Source: Acidovorax delafieldii (GTDB taxonomy: Bacteria > Pseudomonadota > Gammaproteobacteria > Burkholderiales > Burkholderiaceae_C). Taken from it: 64,000 nt of DNA. Within the stretch, counting starts at the first letter, position 1. The number at the start of each line of letters is the position of its first letter. Made by a program: the position numbers and the translations under genes. The stretch covers positions 47,171 through 111,170 of the forward strand of contig DFQQ01000040.1 of assembly GCA_002377855.1 (NCBI GenBank). The letters are read 5' to 3'. This document shows positions 8,202 to 16,139 of the stretch, one piece after another. The notes under the pieces were generated by a model. The model searched no databases. It was not told where the DNA came from and saw only the letters and a list, made by a program, of their open reading frames with translations.

Positions 8202-10265
8202 TTGGCCCACGTGCTGATGGCGGCGGCGTTGACCGCATGCGGCGGCTCGGGCGCAGACAATGCCGAGCAGCGCGCTGCCACGGCCGGCGACAACGAAACG
8301 CTGCAGGAAAAGGCCAGCAACACGGCAGCCGCGACGAGCACGGTGGTTGTGCGCGCATGGGGCAGTCTTGCAAACGGCACGGGGCCGCTGGTCGACCTGC
8401 GCGTCAACGGTGTCGTGGTCGCCAGCGCAGAAGTGCGTGCCACCGCCTACCAAGACTACTCGTTCACTGTACCCGCGGTGCCTGGCGGAGCCCGTGTGGA
8501 TGTCGTGTTCACCAACGACGCAATGCTGGACCGTGACCGCAACCTGTTTGTCGAGTCCATCACCATCGATGGCGCCACCATCCCGGCCACAGCCGAAGGC
8601 GTGGTGCTCGATCGTGGCTTGGGCGACAAGGCGTTCGACGGCATGGACGTACTCACCGGCCAGCGTTCTGTGCTTTGGAACGGCGCATTGCGCTTCGTCG
8701 CTCCCGGCGCCACTGTGCTTTCACGCCTGAGCCCCGGTTGCACCACGTTCTATGAAAACCGCCCAGACTTTGCGTTGAGCACCGCACGGAGCGTGGACAC
8801 CGCACCTACCCTCAGCAGGCCAGCCAAAGGCGCGGCGCTGGCCGAGCCGAACTACCAGACCTGCCTGACACGCGCGGCAGACCACCAGGCAGACGGAGTC
8901 AGCGGTTTTGCTCGCAACGACTACTCTCGCCGCCAAGCCTTCAACGCGGACAGTTCCAAGCATCTGGTCGCCGCCATTGATGGGCACTGGCACCTATACG
9001 ACGCCCTCACGCATACCCGCGTGAAGGTGCTTCCTTATTTGGCGGGCGATGCCGAGCCGCAGTGGCACGCAACCCAGCCCGACCTGCTGTACTACCTGCC
9101 CACCAACGGCATGGGCATGCAAATCAACGAACTCAACACGGCCACCGGCGCGACCCGCGTGATAGGCGACCTGGGTGCGCGCCTCAAAGCACGTTGGCCC
9201 GGCGCTAACGCTGCCTGGACCAAATCCGAAGGCTCGCCCTCCAAAGACGGGCGCTATTGGTGCTTGATGGTCGACGACAGCAAGTGGAACAGCCTGGGCG
9301 TGATCACCTGGGATCGCGACAGTGACACCGTGGTGGGATGGATGAACACCAACGGCGAGCGTCCAGACCATGTCAGCATGAGCCCAAGCGGAAACTACTG
9401 CGTGGTCTCTGGCGATGGCGCACGCGGCACTGTCGCCTACTCGCGTGACTTCAGCCAGCAGACAAGGCTGCTGCACAAATCAGAGCACTCTGACTTGGCC
9501 ATCGATGCCAACGGCGACGACGTCTACGTTGCTGTGGACTACCAATCGAATGCTGGCGACATCTTCATGACCAACCTGCGCACGGGCGTACGCACCGCGT
9601 TGTTGAGCAGTTATGCGAATGGCTCCGCCACCGCGCTGCACATCTCGGGCAAAGCGTTCAACCGCCCAGGCTGGGTGGTACTGAGCACGTACGGCGGCAC
9701 CGGCAGCACACAGTGGTTCCACAAGAAAATAATGGCTGTCGAGCTCAAGCCAAATCCACAGGTCTATAACCTTGCGTTCTCACGCACCGCCTCAAATGGA
9801 TACTGGACTGAGCCTGTCGCATCGGTCAACCGCGACTTCACCAAGGTGCTGTTCAACTCCAACTGGGGCAATGGCAGCAGTACCGATGTGGATGCGTACA
9901 TGGTGCAGATTCCGAGCGGTGCACTGAAGGCGTCCGCGGCCACGCCCACCAACCCCGGGACTCCGACGACCCCAACGCCAACGCCTGCGCCCAACACGCC
10001 GCCGACCATCACGGTGGGCTCCGTCACGCACTCGGGCTACAACGCGAGCTACGTGCTGACCACCAACGAAGCAGCGGCGTGCCGCGCGTCCTGGAGCTCA
10101 GGCAACGCTTATGGGGCGCTTTACGACGAGATCCCGAGCAGCGGCAACGGGCTCACGCATTCCAAGAGCTTGTCGCTCGGCAGCACCGCCGCGCAAACCG
10201 TCTATGCGGTATGCAAGTCCAAGGCGTCGGGGCTTGAAAAAGAAGTGGCGATCCGCCTGCCGTAA
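8202..10265 (+). CDS. Secreted lipoprotein: CBM60-like domain, beta-propeller and Thr/Pro linker
   Basis: About 687 residues, exported lipoprotein. The N-terminus has a lipobox LTAC followed by GGSG. Residues about 40-140 resemble the calcium-dependent xylan-binding CBM60 fold: VRAWGSLANGTGP, then LRVNGVVVASAEV, AYQDYSF and VVFTNDAMLDRDRNLFVESI. Residues about 200-580 look like a TolB/WD-type beta-propeller without a recognisable catalytic motif. A Thr/Pro-rich linker (near 585-605) leads to an 80-residue Ig-like C-terminal domain. The start is uncertain: TTG at 8202 is shown, but AGAGAGG at 8171-8177 is spaced better for a CTG at 8187, which would give a more normal lipoprotein signal with Cys18. 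Probably binds a surface or plant polysaccharide; no enzyme activity is claimed. Confidence 0.8.
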   Translation: MAHVLMAAALTACGGSGADNAEQRAATAGDNETLQEKASNTAAATSTVVVRAWGSLANGTGPLVDLRVNGVVVASAEVRATAYQDYSFTVPAVPGGARVDVVFTNDAMLDRDRNLFVESITIDGATIPATAEGVVLDRGLGDKAFDGMDVLTGQRSVLWNGALRFVAPGATVLSRLSPGCTTFYENRPDFALSTARSVDTAPTLSRPAKGAALAEPNYQTCLTRAADHQADGVSGFARNDYSRRQAFNADSSKHLVAAIDGHWHLYDALTHTRVKVLPYLAGDAEPQWHATQPDLLYYLPTNGMGMQINELNTATGATRVIGDLGARLKARWPGANAAWTKSEGSPSKDGRYWCLMVDDSKWNSLGVITWDRDSDTVVGWMNTNGERPDHVSMSPSGNYCVVSGDGARGTVAYSRDFSQQTRLLHKSEHSDLAIDANGDDVYVAVDYQSNAGDIFMTNLRTGVRTALLSSYANGSATALHISGKAFNRPGWVVLSTYGGTGSTQWFHKKIMAVELKPNPQVYNLAFSRTASNGYWTEPVASVNRDFTKVLFNSNWGNGSSTDVDAYMVQIPSGALKASAATPTNPGTPTTPTPTPAPNTPPTITVGSVTHSGYNASYVLTTNEAAACRASWSSGNAYGALYDEIPSSGNGLTHSKSLSLGSTAAQTVYAVCKSKASGLEKEVAIRLP

Positions 10266-10428
10266 GCCATTCGCCAACGGCTGAGCGCCTGCCCCCCTGG
10301 CAGGCGCTGCCGATGCAAACGCAACTCAACATCACACGCAGCCATCGCGCGGCCGCGGGGAATTGCCTTGCAAGCGTTGACGGAGCTCACGACAATGGGC
10401 TCCGAATCAACACAACAAGGAGTCCCCC

Positions 10429-10905
10429 ATGAAAGGCGACGCACAAGTCATCGCGCACCTGCAGGCGCAATTAAAAAACGAGCTCACGGCCATCAACCAG
10501 TACTTCCTGCACTACCGCATGCTCAAGCACTGGGGCTTCGACAAGCTGGCCAAGAAGGAATACGAAGAGTCTATCGGCGAGATGAAGCATGCGGACTGGC
10601 TGATGGACCGTATCTTCATGCTGGACGGCCTGCCCAACCTGCAGGACCTGGCCAAGCTGCAAGTGGGTGAGGACGTTCCGGAGATCCTGGCATGCGACCT
10701 GCGCTCGGAGCAAGGCGCGCAGGCCACCATCAAGGAGGGCATTGCCCACTGCGAAAGCGTGCGCGACTATGTCTCGCGCGACCTGCTGCAAAAGATCCTC
10801 GATGACACGGAGGAGCACATCGACTTTCTGGAGACACAGATCGATCTGGTCGAGAAGGTGGGTCTGCAGAACTATCTGCAATCCCAGATGGGTGACGCCG
10901 ACTGA
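10429..10905 (+). CDS. bfr: Bacterioferritin
   Basis: Haem-containing iron-storage protein forming 24-subunit cages. It has 158 residues, as in E. coli Bfr, and aligns without gaps from memory. The haem ligand Met52 and ferroxidase ligands Glu18, Glu51, His54, Glu94 and His130 are present. The sixth position (Glu127 in E. coli) is Thr here, in KILDDTEEHIDF, with Glu128 and Glu129 next to it. The ATG at 10429 follows a good AAGGAG. No bfd ferredoxin gene is adjacent. It sits just before an iron-uptake block. Confidence 0.95.
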   Translation: MKGDAQVIAHLQAQLKNELTAINQYFLHYRMLKHWGFDKLAKKEYEESIGEMKHADWLMDRIFMLDGLPNLQDLAKLQVGEDVPEILACDLRSEQGAQATIKEGIAHCESVRDYVSRDLLQKILDDTEEHIDFLETQIDLVEKVGLQNYLQSQMGDAD

Positions 10906-10941
10906 TGATGCGGTAGCGCCTGGCGCGCTGCCACGACAGTT

Positions 10942-10967
10942 AAACGGGCCCTCGGCCCGTTTTTTTT
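10942..10967 (+). terminator. Rho-independent terminator after bfr
   Basis: Perfect 9-bp stem AAACGGGCC / GGCCCGTTT with loop CTC, followed by a T-run, 36 bases after the bfr stop codon. Confidence 0.92.
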
Positions 10968-11070
10968 GGGCAGCGATTTTTGAGTGCCAGCCCGGTGGCG
11001 GCAAACCCATCTGACTGACACAGCCACGCCACCTGTTGCAATGCCGCGCCATTGCGGCGCCTCCTTTACA

Positions 11071-11097
11071 AAATAAATACGAATACTTCTCAATAAC
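11071..11097 (+). promoter_or_regulatory. Putative Fur box before the DUF3649/PepSY/receptor operon
   Basis: An AT-rich island in a GC-rich context containing AAATACGAATACTTCTCAAT. On the other strand it reads ATTGAGAAGTATTCGTATTT, resembling degenerate Fur sites (AATGAGAAT-type). It lies about 140 bases before the first gene of an iron-uptake operon. The assignment rests on similarity and context only. Confidence 0.5.
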
Positions 11098-11234
11098 TAT
11101 AGAATCTCCACCCTGCAAGCCAGCATGACGGGACATCACCGGGTGCAGCCAGCCTTTGGATCAACCCAGACTGGAGCCCCTGCCATGCCGCGCCGCGCCC
11201 CCTGCACCCTTCTTCTTTGCAAACGGGTGCAGCC

Positions 11235-11543
11235 ATGAAAACCGCCCGAGTGGACTGGCGATACCGCTTGACCATCACTTCGCGCGCCTTGGCCGCCACC
11301 GCTGGTGGCTACGCTGTGGCTGCAGCGTTTTGCGCCGCGCTGTCGCTCGCGCTGGCGCAGGCCATTCCGAGGGCCGATGCCGTGTTGACCGCCACCATGC
11401 TGGCTTGGCTGGTCTACGCTGCGGCTGTCGCCTGGGTTTTTTATGCACGCACCAGTTGGGGAGCGTGGCTGGGTACGTTGGGGCCAGCAGCCGTGTTGGC
11501 CGCCGCCGCCGCAGCGCCCCGCTGGGTGGGGGGCATCCCATGA
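11235..11543 (+). CDS. DUF3649 inner-membrane protein of iron uptake operon
   Basis: Small hydrophobic protein of 102 residues with about three transmembrane segments. The sequence MKTARVDWRYRLTITSRALAA at the start followed by a G-G-Y-A-V-A-A-A-F segment matches DUF3649 proteins, which are found almost only upstream of PepSY-TM and DUF3325 genes next to TonB-dependent siderophore receptors. I prefer the ATG at 11235 to the TTG at 11217. Its stop codon overlaps the next gene's start (ATGA), indicating translational coupling. The molecular function is unknown. Confidence 0.8.
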   Translation: MKTARVDWRYRLTITSRALAATAGGYAVAAAFCAALSLALAQAIPRADAVLTATMLAWLVYAAAVAWVFYARTSWGAWLGTLGPAAVLAAAAAAPRWVGGIP

Positions 11544-13345
11544 TCGGGCATCAGGGCGGGGCAGATGCGCGGCCCGCCGATCCGGCGCTCGAAGGACAAC
11601 CGGCGTCTACACCCAGCCCGACGCGGACGCCGAAGGATCGCGAAGGTTTTCGCCAAGCCATGTCGTGGCTGCACACCTGGGCGGGGCTGGTGCTGGGCTG
11701 GCTCCTGTTTGCGATTTTTGTCACGGGGACGCTGTCGTTCTTCAAGACCGAAATCAACCTGTGGATGCGCCCTGAAATGCACGGCCTGCCCGCAGCCGAC
11801 GGCCAGACGGCCGAAAAAGCGCTGGCGGCCTTGCACCGGCAGGTGCCTGGGGTCACGCAGTGGATCATGCATCTGCCCAACGAACGCGACCCGGCGGTGA
11901 ACCTGCTGTGGCGTGACCGCAGCAACGGCCGTTTCGAGACCCTGCGCTTGAACCCGCAAACGGGCGATGCAATCGCAGCCCGGCAGACCATGGGCGGTGA
12001 TTTCTTCTATCGTTTTCACTTTGAACTGCGCACAGCGCCGCAAGGGCGCTGGACCCTGCAAGGGCGCTGGGTCGTGGGGGTGGCCACCCTGCTGATGTTC
12101 ATTGCTTTGCTGACCGGTGTGGTCACGCACCGGCGCATCTTCAAGGACTTTTTTACGTTTCGCCCCACCAAGGGCGGCCAGCGGGCCTGGCTCGACGCAC
12201 ACAACGTCTCGGGGGTGCTGGTGCTGCCGTTTTACCTGATGATCACCTTCAGCGGGCTGATGATCTTTCACTCGATGTACATGCCCAGCGGCATTGCGGC
12301 AGCCTATTCGGGCGCCGATGGCAAGGTGGACTCTGCCACGTACTTTTCCGATCTGCAGGGTGAAAAGCCCGAGCGCCGCGCGCGCCGCGACCCCGCTGCC
12401 AAAGCCGAGCCTTTGCCCCCGATGCCGCTGTCGGCCATGGTGGCTGCCGCGCAACAGCAGTGGGAAGGTGGGCGCATCGGCACCATCCAGGCGCGTCGCG
12501 ACGGCAAGGGCCACCCCGTTGTCGAAGTCATGCGCCACGAGGGCGACCGGCTGCAATACCGCCCGCCCCGCCTGCTGTTTGACGGCACGACCGGCCAACG
12601 GATTGCAGAAGCCGACCCTGCCAGCGCGGCCATCAAAACCTACGGCGTGCTGTACGGGCTGCACATGGCCCGCTTTGCCGGCCCCGGCTTGCGCTGGACG
12701 CTTTTTGGCTTCGGCGTGTTGGGCAGTTTGATGATCGCCACCGGCATGGTGCTGTGGTCCGTCAAACGCCGCGCCCAAGCCCAGCGCAAGGGCGGGGCTG
12801 CGCGGACCCCGGTGCGCCTGCCTTTTGGAGAGCGGCTGGTTGTGGGCTTGAACATTGCCACGCTGGCGGGCCTGCCGCTGGCCTGTGGGGTGTTTCTGGC
12901 GTCCAACCGGCTGCTGCCGCTGACGCTACCCGAGCGCGCCAGCGCTGAAATGAACTGCTTTTTTGCCGCATGGGCTGCAGCACTGGCATGGGGCCTTTGG
13001 CGGCCCCACCGCGCGGGCTGGGCCGTGGTGATGGGTCTCGCCTCTGGCACATGGGCAGTGCTGCCAGTGCTCAACGCCTTCACGACCCACGCCCACCTGG
13101 GCGTCACGCTACCTGCACGCGACTGGCTCTGGGCGGGCATGGACCTGGCGTTCCTCGCTGCAGGCGCTGCCTTGGGTGCAGTGGCGTGGAGCCTGCACCG
13201 CCGCAAGCCGGCCGCCGTTGCGCCCCTGCGCGGCTCAAAGCGGGCTTTGGACCCGCTCCACGCGCCCGCCGGTTCGCCCGCATTCAATCATGCTGCGCCC
13301 CGCCCAGTGGCCGCCGCAGCCCAAGAAATCTCCGCGGGAACCTGA
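11540..13345 (+). CDS. PepSY-associated TM protein (siderophore-iron reductase-like, FoxB/PiuB type)
   Basis: Inner-membrane protein of 601 residues with a PepSY-TM architecture: a first helix WLHTWAGLVLGWLLFAIFVT near residues 45-70, a periplasmic PepSY region, helices near 190 and 235 (LVLPFYLMITFSGLMIF), a second periplasmic region, and a C-terminal helical bundle. FoxB and PiuB relatives act as inner-membrane reductases or facilitators for ferric siderophores. The start ATG at 11540 overlaps the previous stop by four bases; the frame is open further upstream, but that part is not family-like. Part of the DUF3649-PepSY-DUF3325-receptor operon. The reductase role is inferred from relatives. 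Confidence 0.85.
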   Translation: MIGHQGGADARPADPALEGQPASTPSPTRTPKDREGFRQAMSWLHTWAGLVLGWLLFAIFVTGTLSFFKTEINLWMRPEMHGLPAADGQTAEKALAALHRQVPGVTQWIMHLPNERDPAVNLLWRDRSNGRFETLRLNPQTGDAIAARQTMGGDFFYRFHFELRTAPQGRWTLQGRWVVGVATLLMFIALLTGVVTHRRIFKDFFTFRPTKGGQRAWLDAHNVSGVLVLPFYLMITFSGLMIFHSMYMPSGIAAAYSGADGKVDSATYFSDLQGEKPERRARRDPAAKAEPLPPMPLSAMVAAAQQQWEGGRIGTIQARRDGKGHPVVEVMRHEGDRLQYRPPRLLFDGTTGQRIAEADPASAAIKTYGVLYGLHMARFAGPGLRWTLFGFGVLGSLMIATGMVLWSVKRRAQAQRKGGAARTPVRLPFGERLVVGLNIATLAGLPLACGVFLASNRLLPLTLPERASAEMNCFFAAWAAALAWGLWRPHRAGWAVVMGLASGTWAVLPVLNAFTTHAHLGVTLPARDWLWAGMDLAFLAAGAALGAVAWSLHRRKPAAVAPLRGSKRALDPLHAPAGSPAFNHAAPRPVAAAAQEISAGT

Positions 13346-13348
13346 GCC

Positions 13349-13681
13349 ATGTCTGCCTTTTTGCTTTGCTTTGCCGCCTGGCTGGCGATTGCCCTGGGCA
13401 TAGACAAGCACCACGCTGACGCCCTGGAGCTAGAGGCCGCACCAGCACGCCTGCGGCAGTTGCGCCGTGCGGGCTGGGTGATCTTGCTGGCGTCGCTCTG
13501 GCTGGCCACCCGCACGCCCCACGGGGTGCCCGCTTCTATGGGCGTTACAGCGTGGGCGGCTGCGTTGTCGGTGGCCGCCGTGGCGGCCACCGCAGCCCTC
13601 ACGTGGTGCCCCGAGCGCGCCCCCCCGTTGGGGGTTACGGCACTGGTGGCCGGCCTGCTGGCGTACCTCAGCGGCTTGTAG
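13349..13681 (+). CDS. DUF3325 inner-membrane protein
   Basis: A 110-residue hydrophobic protein with three predicted helices (about 1-18, 40-56, 65-105). The start MSAFLLCFAAWLAIALGIDKH and the conserved ALxxR...R.GW pattern fit DUF3325, the third partner of DUF3649 and PepSY proteins in iron operons. It starts three bases after the PepSY stop codon, so it is certainly in the same operon. No biochemical function is known. Confidence 0.78.
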   Translation: MSAFLLCFAAWLAIALGIDKHHADALELEAAPARLRQLRRAGWVILLASLWLATRTPHGVPASMGVTAWAAALSVAAVAATAALTWCPERAPPLGVTALVAGLLAYLSGL

Positions 13682-13807
13682 CCATGCAAGCGGTGTTCAG
13701 CGCCGCACTTTCACGATTTTGTGTGCAGCGCCCCAGAGCGCTGGCGAATGCCTGCGCGCTCATGCGGCATCTCCCCCTTTCTTTCACTCTCCTTTTCAGG
13801 GATCACC

Positions 13808-16003
13808 ATGCATTCATCTTCCAATTCACCCCTGCGGCAAGCAGTTTCGGACCGCGGCACCGGCTACACGCTCAACCCGCTGGCGGCCGCAGTGCTGCTG
13901 CTCGCCTGCGGCACGGCACTGGCCCAGGGCAACGTTACCGACAGCGCTGCGCCCAAAGCGCTGGGCGAGGTCACCATCAAAGCCGCGCCGCAGGACGATA
14001 CCTATGCGCCCGCAGTCACCTCCACCGCGACCAAAGGCAGTGCTGCCCTGCGCGATGTGCCCCAGGCCGTGAACGTGGTGCCCGCCCAGCTGATGCGCGA
14101 CCAGGGAGCGCGCTCGATGGAAGATGCACTGCGCAATGTGCCCGGGGTGGCCATGAGCCACGGCGACGGCCAGCGTGACCAGGTGGTCATTCGCGGCTTT
14201 ACCGCGATTGCCGACCAGTTTGTGGACGGCGTGCGCGACGACGCGCTGTACTTCCGCGACTTGGCAGACATCGAGCGGGTGGATGTACTTAAAGGCCCGG
14301 CCGCCGTGCTTTATGGGCGCGGCTCCTCGGGCGGGCTCATCAACCGCGTCACCAAAAAGCCGCTGTTTGGCGAAACCTCTGGCGAAGCCTCCGTGGGCGT
14401 GGGCAGCCATGACTTTCGCCGTGCCACGGCCGATCTGAACGTGGGCATGAGCGCCACGGCGGCCTTTCGCCTCAATGCCGCGGTGGAGGACTCGGGCAGC
14501 TACCGCGATCAGCAGTTTGTGAAGCGCCACAACTTCGCCCCGTCGCTGGCCCTCAAGCTCGCGCCGCAAACCGACCTGCTGCTGCAATACACCCACGCCC
14601 GCGACAAGCGCCTGACGGACTTTGGCATCCCGGCCCTGAACGGCCGCCCGGTGAACGTGGCGGCTGGCACCTACTATGGCTCCAGCAACGCCGCGCAGGA
14701 CGACACCACCACCAGCGCCATGCAGTCGTTCACCGCCGCGCTCAACCACCGCTTCAACGACGACTGGTCGGTGCGCAATGTCACCCGCATCTACGACTAC
14801 GCACTCGACCGCTACAACACCCTGCCCAGCGGTACCACGGACCCGGTCACCCTGACCGTGGGGCGATCACGCGCCTTCATCCTGCGCGACGAAAAAGGCG
14901 TGTTCAACCAGACCGACGTGACGTGGCGCAACCGACTCGGCGGCCTCCAGCAAGAGTGGCTGATGGGCATGGAACTGGGCCAGCAAAAGAAGCGCTCGGA
15001 ATCCGTTTCCGGCGGGGCCGACCGGGTGTCCATCCTCAACCCCAGTGGCGCTGCGCCGGTGATTCCTGCGGCCAACTACAACGCCGACAACGCTATCCCC
15101 AGCCACACCACGCAGGACACCGCCGCGCTGTACTGGCAAGACCAGATCACCCTGGCGCCGCAGTGGAAGGCGTTGGTGGGTGCGCGCTATGACGTGTATG
15201 GGCAGGAGACGCGCTACGACCGCAAGCTCGCCACCCTCTCGCGCACCGACAAGAAGTTCAGCCCCCGCGCCGGGCTGGTGTGGCAACCCAGCGATACGGT
15301 CTCGTACTACGTCTCGTACAGCAAGTCGTTCCAGCCCTCGGGCGAGGCGTTTGCCCTGGCTGCCAACAACACGGCAGCCGAACCGGAAATCACCCAGAAC
15401 AAAGAAATTGGCGTGAAGCTGGACCTGCTCGATGGCAAGCTGAACGTGACGGGCGCCTTGTTCAACCTCGAGCGCACCAACATCAAGAACACCGATCCGG
15501 CCAACCCATCGCGCCAGATCAACGTGGGCACACAGCGCACCAATGGCTTTGAGCTGACTGCCAACGGCCGCTTGCCCGGCCGCTGGGATGTGAGCGCGGG
15601 CTACGCCTACCTGGACGGGCGCATGACCAAGTCGCTGGCCACCACCACCTCGTCGCAGCTGCCCGTGGTGGCGTTATCAGCCCTGGGCAAGGTGCCCGCC
15701 CTCACACCCCGCAACACCGCCTTTGTGTGGGTGATGAAAGACCTGGGCCAGGGCCTGCGCGTGGGTGGCGGTGTGAACCATGTGGGTGAACGCTTCACCT
15801 CGCTCACCAACCTGGTCACCCTCCCCGCCTACACCACGCTGGACGCAGCCGTGCAGTACACGCTGGGCCAGTGGGACTTGGACGTGAACGTGAAGAACGT
15901 GACCAACCGCAAGTACTACGTGTCGGCCCACGGCAGCAACGACAACCTGATCCTGCCGGGCTCGCCCCGCGCACTGCAGGTCACGCTGCGCACGCACTTC
16001 TGA
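13808..16003 (+). CDS. TonB-dependent siderophore receptor (Fiu-like catecholate type)
   Basis: Outer-membrane ferric siderophore receptor, 731 residues. A signal peptide ends near GTALAQG; the plug domain follows (RDVPQAVNVVPAQLMRDQG, then RGFTAIADQFVDGVRDD and GPAAVLYGRGSSGGLINRV), and a 22-strand barrel ends with the outer-membrane C-terminus VTLRTHF. The plug is most like catecholate receptors of the Fiu group. The start ATG at 13808 is preceded by CAGGGA; an upstream in-frame extension of 29 codons lacks a signal sequence. The 126-base gap after DUF3325 has no terminator, so it is probably operonic. Confidence 0.9.
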   Translation: MHSSSNSPLRQAVSDRGTGYTLNPLAAAVLLLACGTALAQGNVTDSAAPKALGEVTIKAAPQDDTYAPAVTSTATKGSAALRDVPQAVNVVPAQLMRDQGARSMEDALRNVPGVAMSHGDGQRDQVVIRGFTAIADQFVDGVRDDALYFRDLADIERVDVLKGPAAVLYGRGSSGGLINRVTKKPLFGETSGEASVGVGSHDFRRATADLNVGMSATAAFRLNAAVEDSGSYRDQQFVKRHNFAPSLALKLAPQTDLLLQYTHARDKRLTDFGIPALNGRPVNVAAGTYYGSSNAAQDDTTTSAMQSFTAALNHRFNDDWSVRNVTRIYDYALDRYNTLPSGTTDPVTLTVGRSRAFILRDEKGVFNQTDVTWRNRLGGLQQEWLMGMELGQQKKRSESVSGGADRVSILNPSGAAPVIPAANYNADNAIPSHTTQDTAALYWQDQITLAPQWKALVGARYDVYGQETRYDRKLATLSRTDKKFSPRAGLVWQPSDTVSYYVSYSKSFQPSGEAFALAANNTAAEPEITQNKEIGVKLDLLDGKLNVTGALFNLERTNIKNTDPANPSRQINVGTQRTNGFELTANGRLPGRWDVSAGYAYLDGRMTKSLATTTSSQLPVVALSALGKVPALTPRNTAFVWVMKDLGQGLRVGGGVNHVGERFTSLTNLVTLPAYTTLDAAVQYTLGQWDLDVNVKNVTNRKYYVSAHGSNDNLILPGSPRALQVTLRTHF

Positions 16004-16066
16004 CCACAGCACGCAAACCGGCGTGCGCATCGCGCGCGCACGCCATTTCAAACGAAACAGGCCTCC

Positions 16067-16110
16067 AGCGCTTTCTCAATAAGCGCTAGCAGCTACCAAT
16101 TCAATAGCAA
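16067..16110 (-). repeat. GCTAT/GCGCTT hairpin repeat, copy 3
   Basis: AGCGCTTTCTCAATAAGCGC hairpin followed by AGCTAC...ATAGCAA hairpin, between two receptor genes and ending 30 bases before the second receptor's start. Confidence 0.75.
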
Positions 16111-16139
16111 TATTTCAAATACCGAGGAGGAGAAGCACC

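Larger units (their letters stand above)
10906..11234. other. Intergenic region with bfr terminator and iron-operon promoter
   Basis: About 330 bases. It holds the bfr terminator and, near 11071-11097, an AT-rich Fur-like site. No gene was identified in it. Confidence 0.5.
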
